DNA of 64,000 bases, taken from Laguncularia racemosa (taxonomy: Eukaryota; Streptophyta; Magnoliopsida; Myrtales; Combretaceae). The stretch spans positions 806,001-870,000 of the forward strand of contig JBBMOL010000250.1 of NCBI GenBank assembly GCA_037954665.1, read 5' to 3'. Both the position numbers and the translations under genes were made by a program. Under the pieces are notes generated by a model. The model was not told where the DNA came from, did no database searches, and saw only the letters and a list, made by a program, of their open reading frames with translations. Positions within the stretch are counted from its first letter, which is position 1. Every line of letters begins with the position of its first letter. This document shows, piece by piece, positions 34,605 to 49,100 of the stretch.

Positions 34605-37600
34605 TTCACTACACCGCAAACTTCGTACTTATCAAATAGAATGCTAACATAAAGATCGAAGATTTAATGTAAATTGAATTATCTGAAACCCAATTCTAAA
34701 TCCGATAAAAGCCAACACCCAAAAAACCCTAAAAGGACAATAACAAGAATGGCTTTGCTTCGATTTGTCTGTTAAATGAAATTAAAGATCGTGGACTGAC
34801 CTTTTTTAGCCTGAGAAATGTACGGAAGCTTCAAAGTGACAATGGCTGGGGAAGGTGCACCAAAAGTGAAAGAATTACAGCTAGAGGGTAATTGTACAGT
34901 TTAGTCAAAAGACTTGACTGCGACTCTAACTCGACCCGACCGTAAGGACTCGGTCTATTCTAATCCAATCCGAACAGAAATTAATGTGTAACGATAATGT
35001 TTCGCACGCAAAGAGTAATTAATGCACATTTGCAGAGTCACTGCGTTTGGATGGCTAGAAAACGGTGGAAATAAGAAAAAATGTAAATATAAATATTGAT
35101 ATTATGACTTAATATCATGAATATATTTTTGAAAACATATTTGAAATGTAAAATATTAAAACATATATGAAAAAAATAAATGTTTTAGTACCGAACATAT
35201 TTTTACATAAAAGACAATATAAAAAAAAAAAACCGATATCTTGATCATTTCTTTCTTTCATCAAAAGTATAAATTAAAAAGTTAAAAATTATTACGATTC
35301 AATTTGCTAAATTATTATCTAATTGGCAATTTGGAATTTTTATTTTTTTGTTAATTTTTTTTCTAATTGTAAAAAAAAAAAAAACTAATGGCAAGTATAT
35401 GAATAACGACAATTACTAAGAAGGTTACGTATTGTTTTTGTTATATTGATGAGTATTTATCTGTTCGAGTTTAGTTTTCAAAATTGTTACTGTGATGCAA
35501 GTAAAAGAACGTTGATTCAATGACTTAAAGTTGTCTTTGTCAAGCAAATACCTTATTTATTAAAGACATATAGTTTTATTTTGTAATTATGTATTTAGTA
35601 TTTTTTTCCTTTCATATGCACATATTTTGCTTATTATATGTACGTGTTCGATTGGTATTAATATCAATTTCCATAAAGAGCAACCTAAAGCAAAATCATT
35701 ATCGAACCTTACCATTTTCATTAATAAAAACTCAGTATTCTTTCCACCTTATGCACTTTCCCTACAAATCTTTCCTTAACCAAAGGATTTCAAATAATAA
35801 ATAGCGATTATTTAAATTGATGGAGTGTTATAATATGATTTTGTTGGAAGGAAAAAATGGCATATAATGGCACAATTGTTGATATCTTAAAAAAATGAAA
35901 TAATTTTATTTATTTATGATGGAATAATGGTATTTAACAACTTATTGCTCTTTCAAATTTCATATAAAACAAACTAACTCTTTTATGTTTACTTTAAAAA
36001 ATAAAAAGGTTTTACATAATAAAAAGAATTAATGAAAAATGTAATTTATGAAAATTATTAGCAAATATAATGAAAGTATAAGTGATTATGATTGTAGTAA
36101 ATACCGACATTATTTACCATATTATAACATGCGATGTTATTTGTTATAGAATCTATTATCACATGCATTATATATTATATTATGTTTTATAGTAAGTTAT
36201 ATTGTGTTATATAAAAATTATTTGTTCCTATATATCCTACTAGTTTTCCTAATCTATACTATAGAGATGTACAACTTAGAAGAATATGCAAGTAATCCTA
36301 TCTGACATCTATTTGCTCAAATCAATGGTTCTAATAATTTATTGACTTATGCCTTCATTTTATTAAAACATAGAAAGTTCTTTTAAGCCAAGATTAATGA
36401 ATTTACAAAATCCTTTGTATTTAATTTAAATTTAAATCAGGAATTGCAGCAATTTTCTTATTTACAAAATAATCCATTATCGAACCATTCATTATCAAAT
36501 CACATAGATTGATCTAGTAATAATGAAAATTATATTCCTATGAATAAAGAAGAATAAAGAGAATTTTATTTAGTATTTATATTCAAATTGGAACTTGTAA
36601 TAGATATAAATAAAAGCTCAAATAGACCATAATCTCAATATTTTTACTTAAGCATTTTTTTTTTTTTTTGTAAAAAATAAGGTATAACATCAAGCATATT
36701 TCTACATGGCATAAAAAATTAGCTTTTGAAATACAATACATTCTCTATTCGCTTTCTAATGAATAAAAATCAAACAAAATATTTACTTCCTTTCTTATTT
36801 GAATAATGCTTATATATGCTTAATAGCAATTTAATATGACATTAATATAAAATATGAAGAAACAAAAATTTTCAAGAATATATTTAAATTACAATCATAA
36901 AAATAAATTAAGTTAGAATGAACATAAAGCACATCAAATTATATAAAATTGTAATATTACATTGAATTATTAAACATAGAGCACATTAGATCATATAATA
37001 TATTCCATACAATATTACATTGATAATTTACAAATACTCATATATTATTTTTTTTGCGTCTATAATTTCCATTCCCTGATCCGAATCCATCGCCTCGTTT
37101 CATCTTTACATACATAAATCTATTTCTTGATCATTACATACATAACAAATAAATATGAAAGCTAGTTAAAAAAATTAATCAAAGCAAAAAGTAAAAATAA
37201 AAAAAAAAATTAATAACCTAATGTGAATAAAATAAGCAAAATTAAAAGTACCAACTTGAATCAAGCAATACATCAATTCATCATCTTACAATAAAATACT
37301 TGCAAAATTTCATTATATAACAAATAAATATAAAAGTTAGTTAAATCCAATGCCACTTCATCATAAAACATATGAATTAATATCCCCTTTTAAGATCAAC
37401 TTGAAAAAGTTCAACCTCATGGATTAGGTTGCTAAAAGCATCTCAACAAGATACCTTGGTGACAGCATTAACAAATTGGAACATGTAGAGATATATTAAG
37501 TATGCAACAATTAGGTTTGGTCTAAATTGGTCAAATCAAAATATAAAATCTAGCATTATAAAGATCTAAAGGAAAAAGTTTTGTACTCATATGTATTGTT

Positions 37601-39183
37601 TGAAATGAAGGTGATTGGGGTTTTTTTTTATAGGTATCAATACTATAATATGGGCTCAAATTATCAATAAGAATAATTAATAATAAATGCAATGAATGGA
37701 AATTAATGATGAATATTATGTGGAAGCGTAACAATGCGTTTATTGTCTTAATAATATTTTCTTTTATTAGATTTTATTCATAGATTGGGAAAATTTCTTA
37801 CGAATAGTTCTTTTGAATAATTAACAAATATGTATGCATTCGTTCATTGAAAATTGGATCAACCCCCATTGTGTATTGGTACTTATCTAATATAAAATAG
37901 ATCTGCTTTTCTTTGTTCCTACGAACCGAATTATTCCATTTTTACTTTACTAAAAAACATAATAGACAAATATTAATCCTTTTTTATCCGAGATAGTTCA
38001 CAGAAAGGGGAAGTCCACAGCATAGTTTTTTTTCGGTAAAAGATTTATAAAAATGCATTAATCATACTATAAAACAATAAAATTCAAAAAAGGAAAGAGT
38101 TTTAAAAATTATATATTATAATATGATTTAGAACACATAAATTAATTTGAGTTAATAAATATATTCAATTAAAAATATAATAAAAAAAACAAAAAAACAA
38201 AAAACAAAACCAAAAAAGAAAGAAAAAACTATAACCTAAGAGATGACTAATAACCATAATGTCAATAAATGATGGTGGGTCAATGACTCACCGTATGTGG
38301 TAAATGATTACTTATCATTGAATGTAGTTTATGATATCTAGGTGATGGGAATTGCTACGAATATAAAAATTAAGAAATAAAAATACATTCATATTCTTAC
38401 AAGTCAAAAATGGGTTGTATAACTCAACTTTTTGATCCGTTAGGTATCCATCATTTTTATTTATTTTTTAAGACGGTGGTAGCCATCCGTCGATCTAGGA
38501 AGTTGCAACCTATCAAAGCATGTGGCTATTTTCCGGTTACCCTTGGATCGAGGCTTGACGAGTAGCAAAAAAAGAATTGTTACTCTAAGCTACACGAAGT
38601 TTTATTTATTTATTTATCCTCGTTTTCTTTTTTTTTTTTTTAATTTTCAACATATTATTATTGTTGTTGTTGTTATTTTCTATTCAAAGTATATTTATTA
38701 ATTTTAATTAATTTTTATAGACCTATAACGATCTAACTATACTTAAACTACAACTAATACATAATGATAAGATACGGTTTATATATTTATCAAAAAAAGA
38801 AAAAAAGTTTATTATTTACAAAAATCTAAAAACATAGGCGACGCTTTTATAATTTATCTAACGTAAAAAATACATTCAACAGTTTTTGAAACGTTAAACG
38901 TATTTAGATAAAAAAAGAAAAAAGAAAAAAACTCCTAATGAGAGATTATCATCCTCTCACCATTGGTCGGGTCCTTTGTATAGACAAAACTGGCCTTGCA
39001 TACTCCAAATCACCTCTTTACTATCTTTTCCTTAAAAAATAAATAAAAAAGAAAAAACCAAAACCCTAAAACCAAAAACAACTGCTTCCCTTTTCCGAGT
39101 CCTTATGTAGAATTCACTCTCCTTCCAATCCTCCATACTCCAAAATCCCAATTGAAGCACAACCTCGACAATTTCATCAATCA
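34605..39183. other. AT-rich intergenic DNA between PLAC8 and LUC7 genes
   Basis: The two genes point away from each other, so both promoters are in this 4.6 kb. The centre is extremely AT-rich with many poly-A/T runs and no open frame of recognisable origin. A less AT-rich block at about 38430-38580 was not identified. Confidence 0.5.
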
Positions 39184-42168
39184 ATGGATGCGCAACGAGC
39201 TCTGCTCGACGAACTTATGGGCACAGGTAATTAATTTTAATTTCCAACAAAACCCCCCCTAAGTACTGTTTCCCTTTTACACTGGGATTTAGTATTTAAC
39301 CTTACTGACTGTTTGCGAATGGTTTTAGCTCGTAATCTGACGGAGGAAGAAAGGAGAGGTTATAAGGAGATCAAATGGGATGATAAAGAGGTTTGTGGAT
39401 TTTTCATGGTTCGATTTTGTCCTCACGATCTCTTTGTGAATACAAGGAGCGATCTCGGTGAGTTTCCCTAATTCCATGTCGACTTTGCTTCTTGGTATTT
39501 ATCTGTAATAGGAGATAATTATTGTTGTTTGATGTCATTGAGGTATAGTTATTTGACTTGATGCACGCTATAGCTTAATTTGTACTTAAGCCATAGTCGC
39601 GTGCACGTGACTTATGTATGATGAATCACTTCCCGAAAGGTAGCTGGGTTAATGAAGGTCATGACATTTGAAAAGATGGACTTTTTGCTAGGGTCTTCTT
39701 AAATAGATAGGAATGCCGTTCTTATATGTTCATGAAGTGATGATGGCGTTCCTTTTTTAAGGATTTAACAGGATGGCCATTAGGAGATTGGAAGTTTTAA
39801 ATCTTAGGAGATTTTGTGCTCTCTTGCTACATTATTGCTGGCTGCTGCAAATGGTTTTAATTGAACTAAAGATTGTTTACTTGGACTTGCGTTAATGCTT
39901 TGTTTTGATTGGGAAATGAAATTTGTTGGGCCAAAGTTTGTGTGGTTGAAAAATAATAGGCTGTACTTATCCTGTTGTTTGCTTTTCCCCATTTCCAAAA
40001 ATATGTTATAATTTTGTTTTGGAAAGCAAACATTCCTCTTTTGTGTTCTGGTAATTGATTTCATTCTTCAATTAAATGCTTCTCTGGCAGATTTAATCAT
40101 CTGCATTCTCTTGAAGTTTGAATGATGTTGGGTTACTATGTTGTGAAGTACATTCATGGATTTTTTTTATTTCTTAAGATATGATCATTTTGACAGCAAT
40201 GTACCAAAAAGAGAAATTGATCTTTCCGTCAACCAATACTTGATTATTTTGATTTTTCATCAGAACTTTCTTCTATCTTGTTGGTTCTGACTGCCTCTGT
40301 TTTTTCCATCAGGACCTTGCCCAAGGATTCATGATTTGAAATTGAAGGAAAGGTGTGGCTACTAAAAATTTTGTGGAACATTATTTTTGGTATTCCATGT
40401 CATTGATATGACATTGGGAGGTTTTTATGGGTTTTTAATCAGGTATCTGAAATGATTGAGAAAAATGGCATTAAATTGTAGTGCTAATTGCTAAAAGGCT
40501 ATAAGGATCATTTTGATAATCTTAAGATTACCTAGCAGAGCACCTTGGGAGACCAAAATGTTAATGTTGCCTAAGTAGAATTGAATGACTTTCTTTGAGC
40601 AATACTTACTACCTTGGAAGTGCAAGACCCATCTGTGCTATGTAACTTTCAGTCAGCTTCTACTATTCATTGCAGTGCTATGTTATCATGAATTTTTTAT
40701 TTTTATTTTTTTTTCCTTCGTGTAGTTTGGCCTGCTTTTATTTGTTTTATGTCCTTTTTCTGCATTTCAGCTTTGAGAAATCACCCAGACATGAGGAATA
40801 TGTCCCAAAATTTGAAGCTGAACTTTCACAGTTCTGTGAAAAGTTGGTATGTTTTTGCTCTAACATGGAGTATTATGTAATTCTTTAGTGTGCTTCCTCT
40901 CAAAAGAAAAAACATTTTTTTTTTGCTGCTCTGGAGGTTATGGATCTTGATAGAAGAGTTAGACGTGGGAGGGAACGCCTTGCCCAGGAGATGGAACCTG
41001 CACCACCTGCTCCTTTGTCAGCTGAAAAGGCTGAACAGTTATCTGTGCTGGAGGAAAAAATTAAAAACCTCCTTGAGCAAGTGGAAGCCCTTGGTGAAGC
41101 TGGAAAAGTTGATGAAGCTGAAGCACTTATGAGAAAGGTATAAGACCTGTGTCTTTTTTGTTAATGGAGTGGTTTAGCTATTGTAGGACCATCTACTGCT
41201 GAGTAAATAAACAATTTTACAAGACCCATAGCTCTGAGTAAATAATGGATTCTACAAGACCATGCATTAGTTCCTTTTTTTTTTTCCAATACTAGTGCAA
41301 TTGTCAACTCTCTTATTACCTTTATTTTCTACAACTGAAATTTGGTATTTTCCAAGTGGGTGTGTTGAATTAGAAATGGTTTGATATCTTGCTAATTATA
41401 TTGTTTCTTTCTTAGATTTGTCATGCAATTTTGAATGGAACAAATAATGTCTCCTTAGAGCTCACAAAGACAATATGTTGGTTTTTGGGGACCTGTGGTT
41501 TAATGTTGCAAACCAATGGTGATTCTGCAGGTTGATGTGCTTAATGCTGAGAAGACGGCCTTGACACAGCCTCAAAACGAGAAGGCAGCGATGCTTACTC
41601 AGGAGAAAAAGATGGCACTATGTGAGACCTGTGGTTCTTTTTTGGTGGCAAATGATGCTGCAGAGAGGGTCCAATCTCATGTCACTGGGAAACAGCATGT
41701 TGGATATGGCATGGTTCGGGATTTCATAACAGAGTACAAGGTATTTTATAGAGTGAGAAGTGATTTTAGGCATAAACAGCTTTCACATTCACTAATTTAA
41801 TGTGGATTTTGCATTTTTAGGCTGCAAAGGAAAAAAAGCGGGAGGAGGAAAGACTGGCCAGGGAGAAAGAAGCTGAAGAGCGGAGAAGGCAGAGGGAGAA
41901 GGAACAGGAGGGTAGGAGAAGGAGAAGCGAATCAAGAGACCGTGATAGATATCGTGATTATGACAGGGACAGGGAAAGAGAGCGGGATCGTCATCGAGAG
42001 CGGGATAGAAATGGCGAAAGATCTCGAGAGAGGAATGTTAGAGGTAGTCGTGATTGGAGATCCCGAAATGGTAGAGAAGGAAGTAGAGACAGGTACCAAG
42101 ACCGGAGCAGGTCACGGTCCCCTACTAGACATGGGTGCAGGAGGTCATCTAGAAGTCCAGTTCACTAA
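39184..42168 (+). CDS. LUC7-like U1 snRNP splicing factor, seven exons
   Basis: Exons 39184-39226, 39329-39457, 40313-40352, 40771-40846, 40937-41137, 41531-41740 and 41821-42168 join without frame conflict to 348 residues. LUC7 proteins are U1 snRNP components that stabilise 5' splice site recognition in the nucleus. The start MDAQRALLDELMGTARNL is the family N-terminus. The first zinc finger (CCCH) uses Cys37, Cys45, Cys60 and His64, within CGFFMVRFCPHDLF and DLGPCPRIHDLK. A Glu-rich coiled-coil segment follows (EKAEQLSVLEEKIKNLLEQV). The second finger (C2H2) uses Cys194, Cys197, His213 and His219, in LCETCGSFLVAND and HVTGKQHVGY. The last exon encodes an Arg/Glu/Asp/Ser-rich tail ending RSSRSPVH, as in RS-type splicing proteins. 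The protein is a little shorter than the roughly 400-residue Arabidopsis LUC7A/B. Confidence 0.94.
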
Positions 42169-43506
42169 GATTTTGGATTGTGTAGAAAGCTGAAGCTTTT
42201 AAACTTGTTGAGGTAGATTTTTATCGTGCAAAGTTTTATGCATGTCCTTTTGACACCTTAATTTTAGTGGTGGATAAACTCCTTTTTCCTGTCTCACAGC
42301 TTTGTTGAGACTATACCATCTCCCTTTCATCAATATATGTTAAGGAGAAAAGGGTTGAGGTAGGTATCACTTCGACATTGTAACTCCTTTTGTTATATAT
42401 TGGATTTCTGTTTGAAGAAAATATCATTTATGCATGATCTCTGAAAGGTTGATTTTAGAGCTGCCTGCCCTTTCTTCTTTTGAGGGATGATTAACTGGTT
42501 GTGGGCTATACAGACTTCAAATATAGATGAATGCAACTGCTCTGCGAGGAAAGTTGACTGTTTAACTTGTCTTGGAGGTAAACCACAAACAACTTTGAGT
42601 CATGTGCATGGCTTGCTGGTTTTTTAAGATCAAGCTCGACCCATCTTTCCCTTTAGAGCAAGCTCTTTGTATTTCTCTTTTTATATATCCTTTGATGGAT
42701 GGTCCATGCTGGAACTCCGTGGAGATGTGATGATGTGTTTTCATTATCTTTTGGTGGGCCAACTGCTACCTCCTGTTATTCACCCTTGCTTAATGACTTC
42801 GAGCAATGCATCTAAGGTTGTGCATCCTTTATAGCAGTTTCTGAGCTGCTATCAATTTAGTTGGGTGCAAGTATTGTGATTGGTAAAACTTGTGGAGCAA
42901 CAAAATTTCATGCTTTTCCTTCTTAATTTCAAGAATATATATATATATATATAATTTTTTTTTTTCCTTTCTGGTCAACTTCACTGAATTTCTTGCAGTG
43001 ATATATAAGCTGCTTGCTGTGGTTGAAATCAAAAAACTTTGCCTAGCTGAAGTGCTCCTCATGTGTGAACGTATTCTCTTGACAGGGCATTCTGTTATGC
43101 TCTTTGCACAACTCTTAACTTTGAAGGTAAATTTCAAGAATCATCAGTTGCTGTGGGTACAACGTTTCGATATGTATTTTAAGAAGTTATACTCACTGTT
43201 TGGCTATATTAGGTTGCTGCTACTAGTTATATGAATGTGAGTTTCGAGTCCAGATCTCTTCACATTTGTTTGTGTAGCCATGAACTTGAGATTGTTATGC
43301 TATATTCGTTGAGAATGATCCTTAAGTTTCTTTCTAAGAATGGTAATCTTGTTATTGCTGATCAAGCCTTGCAGTCTTATGTATTTAAAATCATATTCAA
43401 ACAATTCACTATTTAAGGCACCCCGTTTGCAACTCGTTTCTCTTTATACAGCATGGATACGATTCCACTTAGTAATTCCAAGCACTTGGTACCTGAATTC
43501 CTACCC

Positions 43507-43680
43507 GGTAGATCGTATAGAGTCAAATCAATATTATAAAGGATTATGTTTACCGTTTTGGGGCTGCTTGTTTCAAGTTTTCGACGCTGTTTTGGTGTCT
43601 TACCGGCGGAAAGGATTCTAGGCAGCGTTGTGGTGTTTTGGTATTAGTGAATTATTTTAGTGGGACACTCATAATAATCT
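43507..43680 (+). repeat. Diverged dispersed repeat, copy 1
   Basis: Shares ordered blocks with 61527-61676: GGTAGATC, AAGGATTAT, TTCAAGTTTT-GAC-CTGTT-TGGTGTCTT, AAGGGATCCTA/AAGGATTCTA and AATTATTTTA. Spacer lengths differ by small indels. Nature unknown. Confidence 0.6.
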
Positions 43681-45483
43681 ATGTAAGTTCTTGTGCTAAT
43701 AACAAAGGAAGTGCCTTTGCTATTGGATTATAGAGTCCTAAGTTAATTACTTATCATTCAATTTTGACTATTCAAGATGCATAAAAGAGTAAATAAAGGA
43801 AATTACCGAGGTGCATTCAAGATTATTTACTGGGTGTGTGTGTTTCCACAGATCTACATTTGAGACAATTCATTCTCTTCTTATTAACCTTATTAAATTA
43901 TTTTCTTTGTATTTATATGTGGTGAAATGAAATCTGCTGAATACATAATACACGAAAATTACAGCTTAACACAAACGAAAAAAGAAACATAAGTTTTATT
44001 GGGAAACAACTCTATTAATGCTAAAATAATAAATAATTCACCCATGGCGCTGTCTAATAAATAAATCTCTTCAGTAGTATTGACACTTTCATATTAAAAT
44101 GTATTTATATTTTAGTCAGGTTCATGGGTGCATTATTTATTAGGATTAATGAGGGGAACGTGACTTCCTTTAGCCATCTTTTGGTCCGCCTCCTTTTCCT
44201 ATTCCACTATGATGGTGTCTTTTAATATCAAAGTGGAGTACATTCATCGTTATAATCGCATTTGTAAACTATCAAGTCAATATCTTTTAAATTTTGAGCA
44301 TCGTCTTATGTACCATGAATTTGTAGTATATAGTACGAACAATTCATATGCGTCTTTTTACAATTTAAAATCTCATTTTTCTTGCATTAAGTAGAATTAT
44401 AATTAATTTGGTAGAATGATATATTCCTCCACGTCAACAATGATAAATATTGGAAAGAAGAGTAAATACCAATATCGTGTCCTCACACATTGAGTGTAAT
44501 ATGCTTGAAGATAAAATTTAAGTTGGGAAAATTTTTAAAGCATTATCTGAATTTTGATGTTTTTAAAAAGTGACTTGCATTTTTTTTTTCCTTTTTCCTT
44601 TTTTGAAACCCAACTCGTGAGTTGCGCTTCATCTCGATTTGTAACTTATGGGTTAGGGAAGCGTGCTGTTTTTCGATTTGAATAATATTATTACATATAT
44701 TTAATTATATAATATAATAAATAATTAAAAAAAATGAAAATCAGGTTTTTGAATGCTACGTCGCTTGGCAAGCTCAAGGTGCAGCTCGCAAGTAGCCAAA
44801 ATCTCTAGTGGGTCATGATCTTCTTATTGTGTTGGGGGGGAGGTGGTGTGGTGTAGAAAAGTAATTAAAAATCTGATGAGGCATGTTACTTACTAATGTG
44901 AGTGTCACCCACTAAATATTTTAGCCACTTTTTGGCCACTCCAAGGTAGCCAACCACAAAGGTTTAAAATAATCTTGATTTTTGTTGTTTGACTTTAATT
45001 TCTTTTAATTATTGTATTTTTTTATAATATTTTATATTTCTTGATTAAATATATTTTAATAATATTATTTTATTAAATTAATTATTATTGACCAATTAGA
45101 AGCTAACATGTATCCCTTGACTAAAGGTTGCTAATAGTGATTAAACATAGGTCATGAAGTTGTTTAGACAAAAGCTTAAGTCATTTATTTGTAAAAGCAC
45201 CAAAATATATATCTTTTTTTTTTTTGTAATTTTTCCATCAATTATTAATCTATCATCATGTGAGAATAGAATCATAACTAGCTAAGCTATAATATGCTAT
45301 CACTAAAAAATGGCTTCTTGCTATGGTTGAGACTCACTTTTTTACCTGCAATTGTAATTTTTGCACATAAGCCAAACCTTTTTCTTTTTTCTTATTCTAG
45401 TTCTATTTTAGGTTTTCAAGAGGTAAAAAGGAACTTTTTACCTTTTTCTTCCCCTTTTCATTGCATTCTTTTTCTTGCTTGCT

Positions 45484-45508
45484 TCTCTCTCTCTCTCTCT
45501 CTCTCTCT
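45484..45508. repeat. (CT)n microsatellite
   Basis: Twelve or so CT units immediately left of the fold-back repeat. Confidence 0.9.
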
Positions 45509-45513
45509 TTAGA

Positions 45514-46104
45514 TAAATGTCACATTTAGTATCTTAACTTTGCCCATTTTTATAATTAACCATATGAAATTTTTAAAGTATTAATTTGATACCCAAACTT
45601 TGCTTATTTTATAATTAATTATATGAACTTTGCCCATTCTTATAGTCAACTACTTGAACTTACTTATTTATACAGTTATTAACCCCGGATACCATAGATA
45701 ACCTTAAAAAGTGTATAAATAATAAATCAACATTTCTAAATTTTAGGTAGTTAATTACAAAAATAGATAAAGTTTAGGTATCAAATATAACATTAACTAT
45801 TTTTTTACTTATTTTTTTATTGGTAAATGTTATATTTAATACATGAATTTGCTCATTTTTATAATTAATTACTTAAAGTTTTAAAGTATCAATTTGTTAC
45901 CTAAACTTTGTCTATTTTTATAATTAATTACTTGAACTTTACTCATTTTTGCAATTAACTATTTGAACTTTGCATTTTTTTAATTAACTATCCTTTATAA
46001 GTATTATAAATTATATTGAAATGTGTAAGTAATAATTGATAATTTTAAAGTTTGGGTAGTTTATTACAAAAATACATAAAGTTTAGTTACCAAATATAAC
46101 ATTT
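45514..46104. repeat. Two tandem copies of a ~280 bp fold-back (MITE-like) repeat
   Basis: Copy 1 runs about 45514-45794 and copy 2 about 45823-46104. Each begins TAAATGT(C/T)A(C/T)ATTTA and ends with the near reverse complement, AAATATAACATT. The inverted ends are about 45 bases long, including CATTTTTATAATTAA at the left and TTAATTACAAAAATA at the right. The middles contain further repeats of ATAATTAA-TACTTGAACTTT. This could be a tandemly arranged MITE or a palindromic satellite. Confidence 0.75.
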
Positions 46105-49100
46105 CTCCTTTTTTAAATCTCTTTCCTCTTAATTATATACTTTAAGTATCATTTGGTTGTCAAGATTTCGTGGTATTAGACTAGACAAAATTTTTTGTCA
46201 TTCATTTGGTTTACATATTTGATTTAATTAATAAACAAAAAAGGTCCTGAAGTACTGGATAAAATATTTAAACTTTTTATCATATAAAATAAGGTTCAAA
46301 AATTAATTTCATAGAACAAAAGTAAATATATTTTGAAATCTCAAAAATGTCCTCAATCATTATATATTAATTAAATTAACATTATAGTTATTAAATATCA
46401 AGGCAAATTATTGTAATTTAATAAGTATTAATTTGTTATAATATCAATTTAATTAACACTACAATTATTAAATATAAGACAAATTATTGTAACTGATAAT
46501 ATGAATGATTATTATTTTTTAATTACATAGCAATTCAATGGATTTACATTTATTATTTTATATAATTCGTTCAATTATACGAATTAAATAATCTCTTCAA
46601 ATTATATTGTTTTAATAATATTAAAAATGTAATTAAATAACCATGATATTATACAAATGACATAATTGTCAAAATACTATATTTAGTGTAGTACTTTGTA
46701 ATAACAAATAGTGGACATTAGTCACATTACAAAAATCTTTATCTTGTACTAAATATACCAAACATGGTACAAAATTGTTGATTTGTTTTGTATTGTCTAG
46801 TAATACAAACTAAATGCTACCTCAAAACTTAAATCATCATCCTTTGTACATTTTAATTTCATTGTCTATGGGTAAAATATTACATGAATTTATATAAGAG
46901 ATGTTATCTATATTCTATTCTTAGGTACAATTTTTTTAAATTTAAAATTAAAATTTATCTTATAACACGTAGGGACCATATTGAAACTTGCACATTATAG
47001 AATCTATAAAGTGCAAGGTATCTTATAAAATTTATGATTTTTTTCTTAGATTTTTATCATATAAAGAATTTAAGATAAGTTTTTTAATAACCTGTTAATT
47101 TTTCCATACACTTGCAACCAACACACTTATCGATGCGGTAATCTTCAAAAATTTAATCACATATTTCTCATAAAGGCATACATCATAAATCTAAAGACAC
47201 AACTCCTAAGAATTTATTATAGAATGCTATTACAAAATTGCAATTTATTATAATTTCTAGCTTTACTTATTTAAAATAAATGACAATATTAGATCTATTA
47301 CATTATTTTTTAAATACAAGAACATCCGATGAAAACATAATACAACAAAATAAACCAAGCTTCAAATGTTGTCAAATCAAATATAATAATTTTTCTTCCA
47401 AAGGTAAATGGGCTTGGACATTGAGTATGTATTAAGTTAAAAATCTTATATTTTGTTATGTTTAATTTTATTATTTAAGAATTTTTATAAAATAGATATA
47501 AGATATTTAAAACGTGTACTCTATATATCTTAGAACATAAATTCTAATATTTGCATAGGGAGTGCACATACCATACTTTGTAATATGTCATGTGGGAGCA
47601 GGTTCTAAGGGTATAAATGAGTTAAATTACTTATGACATACTTGACTTCGACTTAATATTTCCTCAAGTTCAACTTGAGAATAGTTGAATTGAGCTTAAG
47701 TTTTACAATATTTAACTTAACTAATAGGCAAACTTAAGAAAACTCGAATCAAATATAAATATTAATCAAGTTTGAATTGAGTTTAAATATTAATATTATT
47801 ATACTTATAGAAGTTTAAATGAGCTTAATGAAGTCAAACTCAATTTCAAAATTCTAAGTTTGATCAAATTCGACTTGAGCTTAAGTTTTAAATTTTCAAA
47901 TCGAGTTTAAACTTAAGCTCAGCATTATATCATTTCGACTCAATTTGTTTACAGCCCTAATGGGTTCCAAAAGATTGAAATTAAAACCTACCTTATGACT
48001 TTCAATACCAATTGGGACCTACCCTATTAACTATGATAGAGTAGGTTTTAAGTTTTAGAAAAAAGTACTTGCTTAACCCTAATACGTCTACGTGATACTT
48101 TTATATCACTAATGTATTTATATGTATTTGGATTGTTTTATCAACTTTTTATATTTTAATTATCTATTTTAAAACCCAATTGAATAAGCCAATTTTTCAC
48201 CAATCTCAAATACGACGAAGCATAGATGAATATGATATTAAGATGGTTATACCATAGTATTTACCGTTGTAACGTGGTTTAAAATCATATGGTTAAAGAA
48301 TGTTTAGGGAAACAAAGTCATTTTACTTGTATGAAGAACAAAACATTAAGAAGGCTATGAGATATATAAGAGAGAAAGTTCATTGGATCATAGCTTAAAA
48401 ATTGAAAGGAAATAAAAAACCAGAAAGAATGAGTTTCTAATTAGAACATTTTTCTTAAAAAAATAGAAAGAAAACAATTGAAATGGAGTATTTCATCGAA
48501 ATGCTAAAGTTAAATATAAGTCCGGGTTGATAAGCTACATTGAGAGACTTAAAAAATATTATATGGACTGTTTGGCTTGTATGTATTTAATCTATATCTG
48601 ATTTGTGTCTAATTTGTATCTGTTTAAATACTAGCATTTGCATAAGCTGTTTAATTTGTATATGATTCACTTATATTTTAAAGCAAAGTTTAAAGATTTA
48701 GTTTTTCTAATAAGAGTGTATATATAATTGTATATTTATCTTTTTTTTTTGGGGTTTGAATCCTATCTAATTATAGGCAAACATTTATATTCAAATAAAT
48801 ATTAAACGGATACCAAACGAATAAAAATACATGTATGTATTGTTATAAAAAAATTTAATATTTGATTGATTTGTATATATTAAATGTCTCACAACAAATG
48901 TACTTCTATGCAATAATTATAGTAATATATATGTGTCGTAAAGATATTGCAAATAAAAATCTTAACCAAAGTTGGCAATAATAAGTAGGGGTAGGCATAG
49001 TTTGGTTTAAATCGGTTCGATATGGTTTGTCCCTCGAACCAAATTGAATTGTATATTACAAATTTTTTTCCTAAATTGAATTTAATTGTATGGTTTTGGT

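Noticed and set aside
38430..38600. Less AT-rich block, possibly organellar or LINE-derived
   Set aside because: No motif or open frame allowed an assignment; left as intergenic.
42890..43621. Open frames of 114 and 93 codons downstream of the LUC7 gene
   Set aside because: AT-rich frames spanning AT dinucleotide runs and a repeat copy; no recognisable protein text or splice context.
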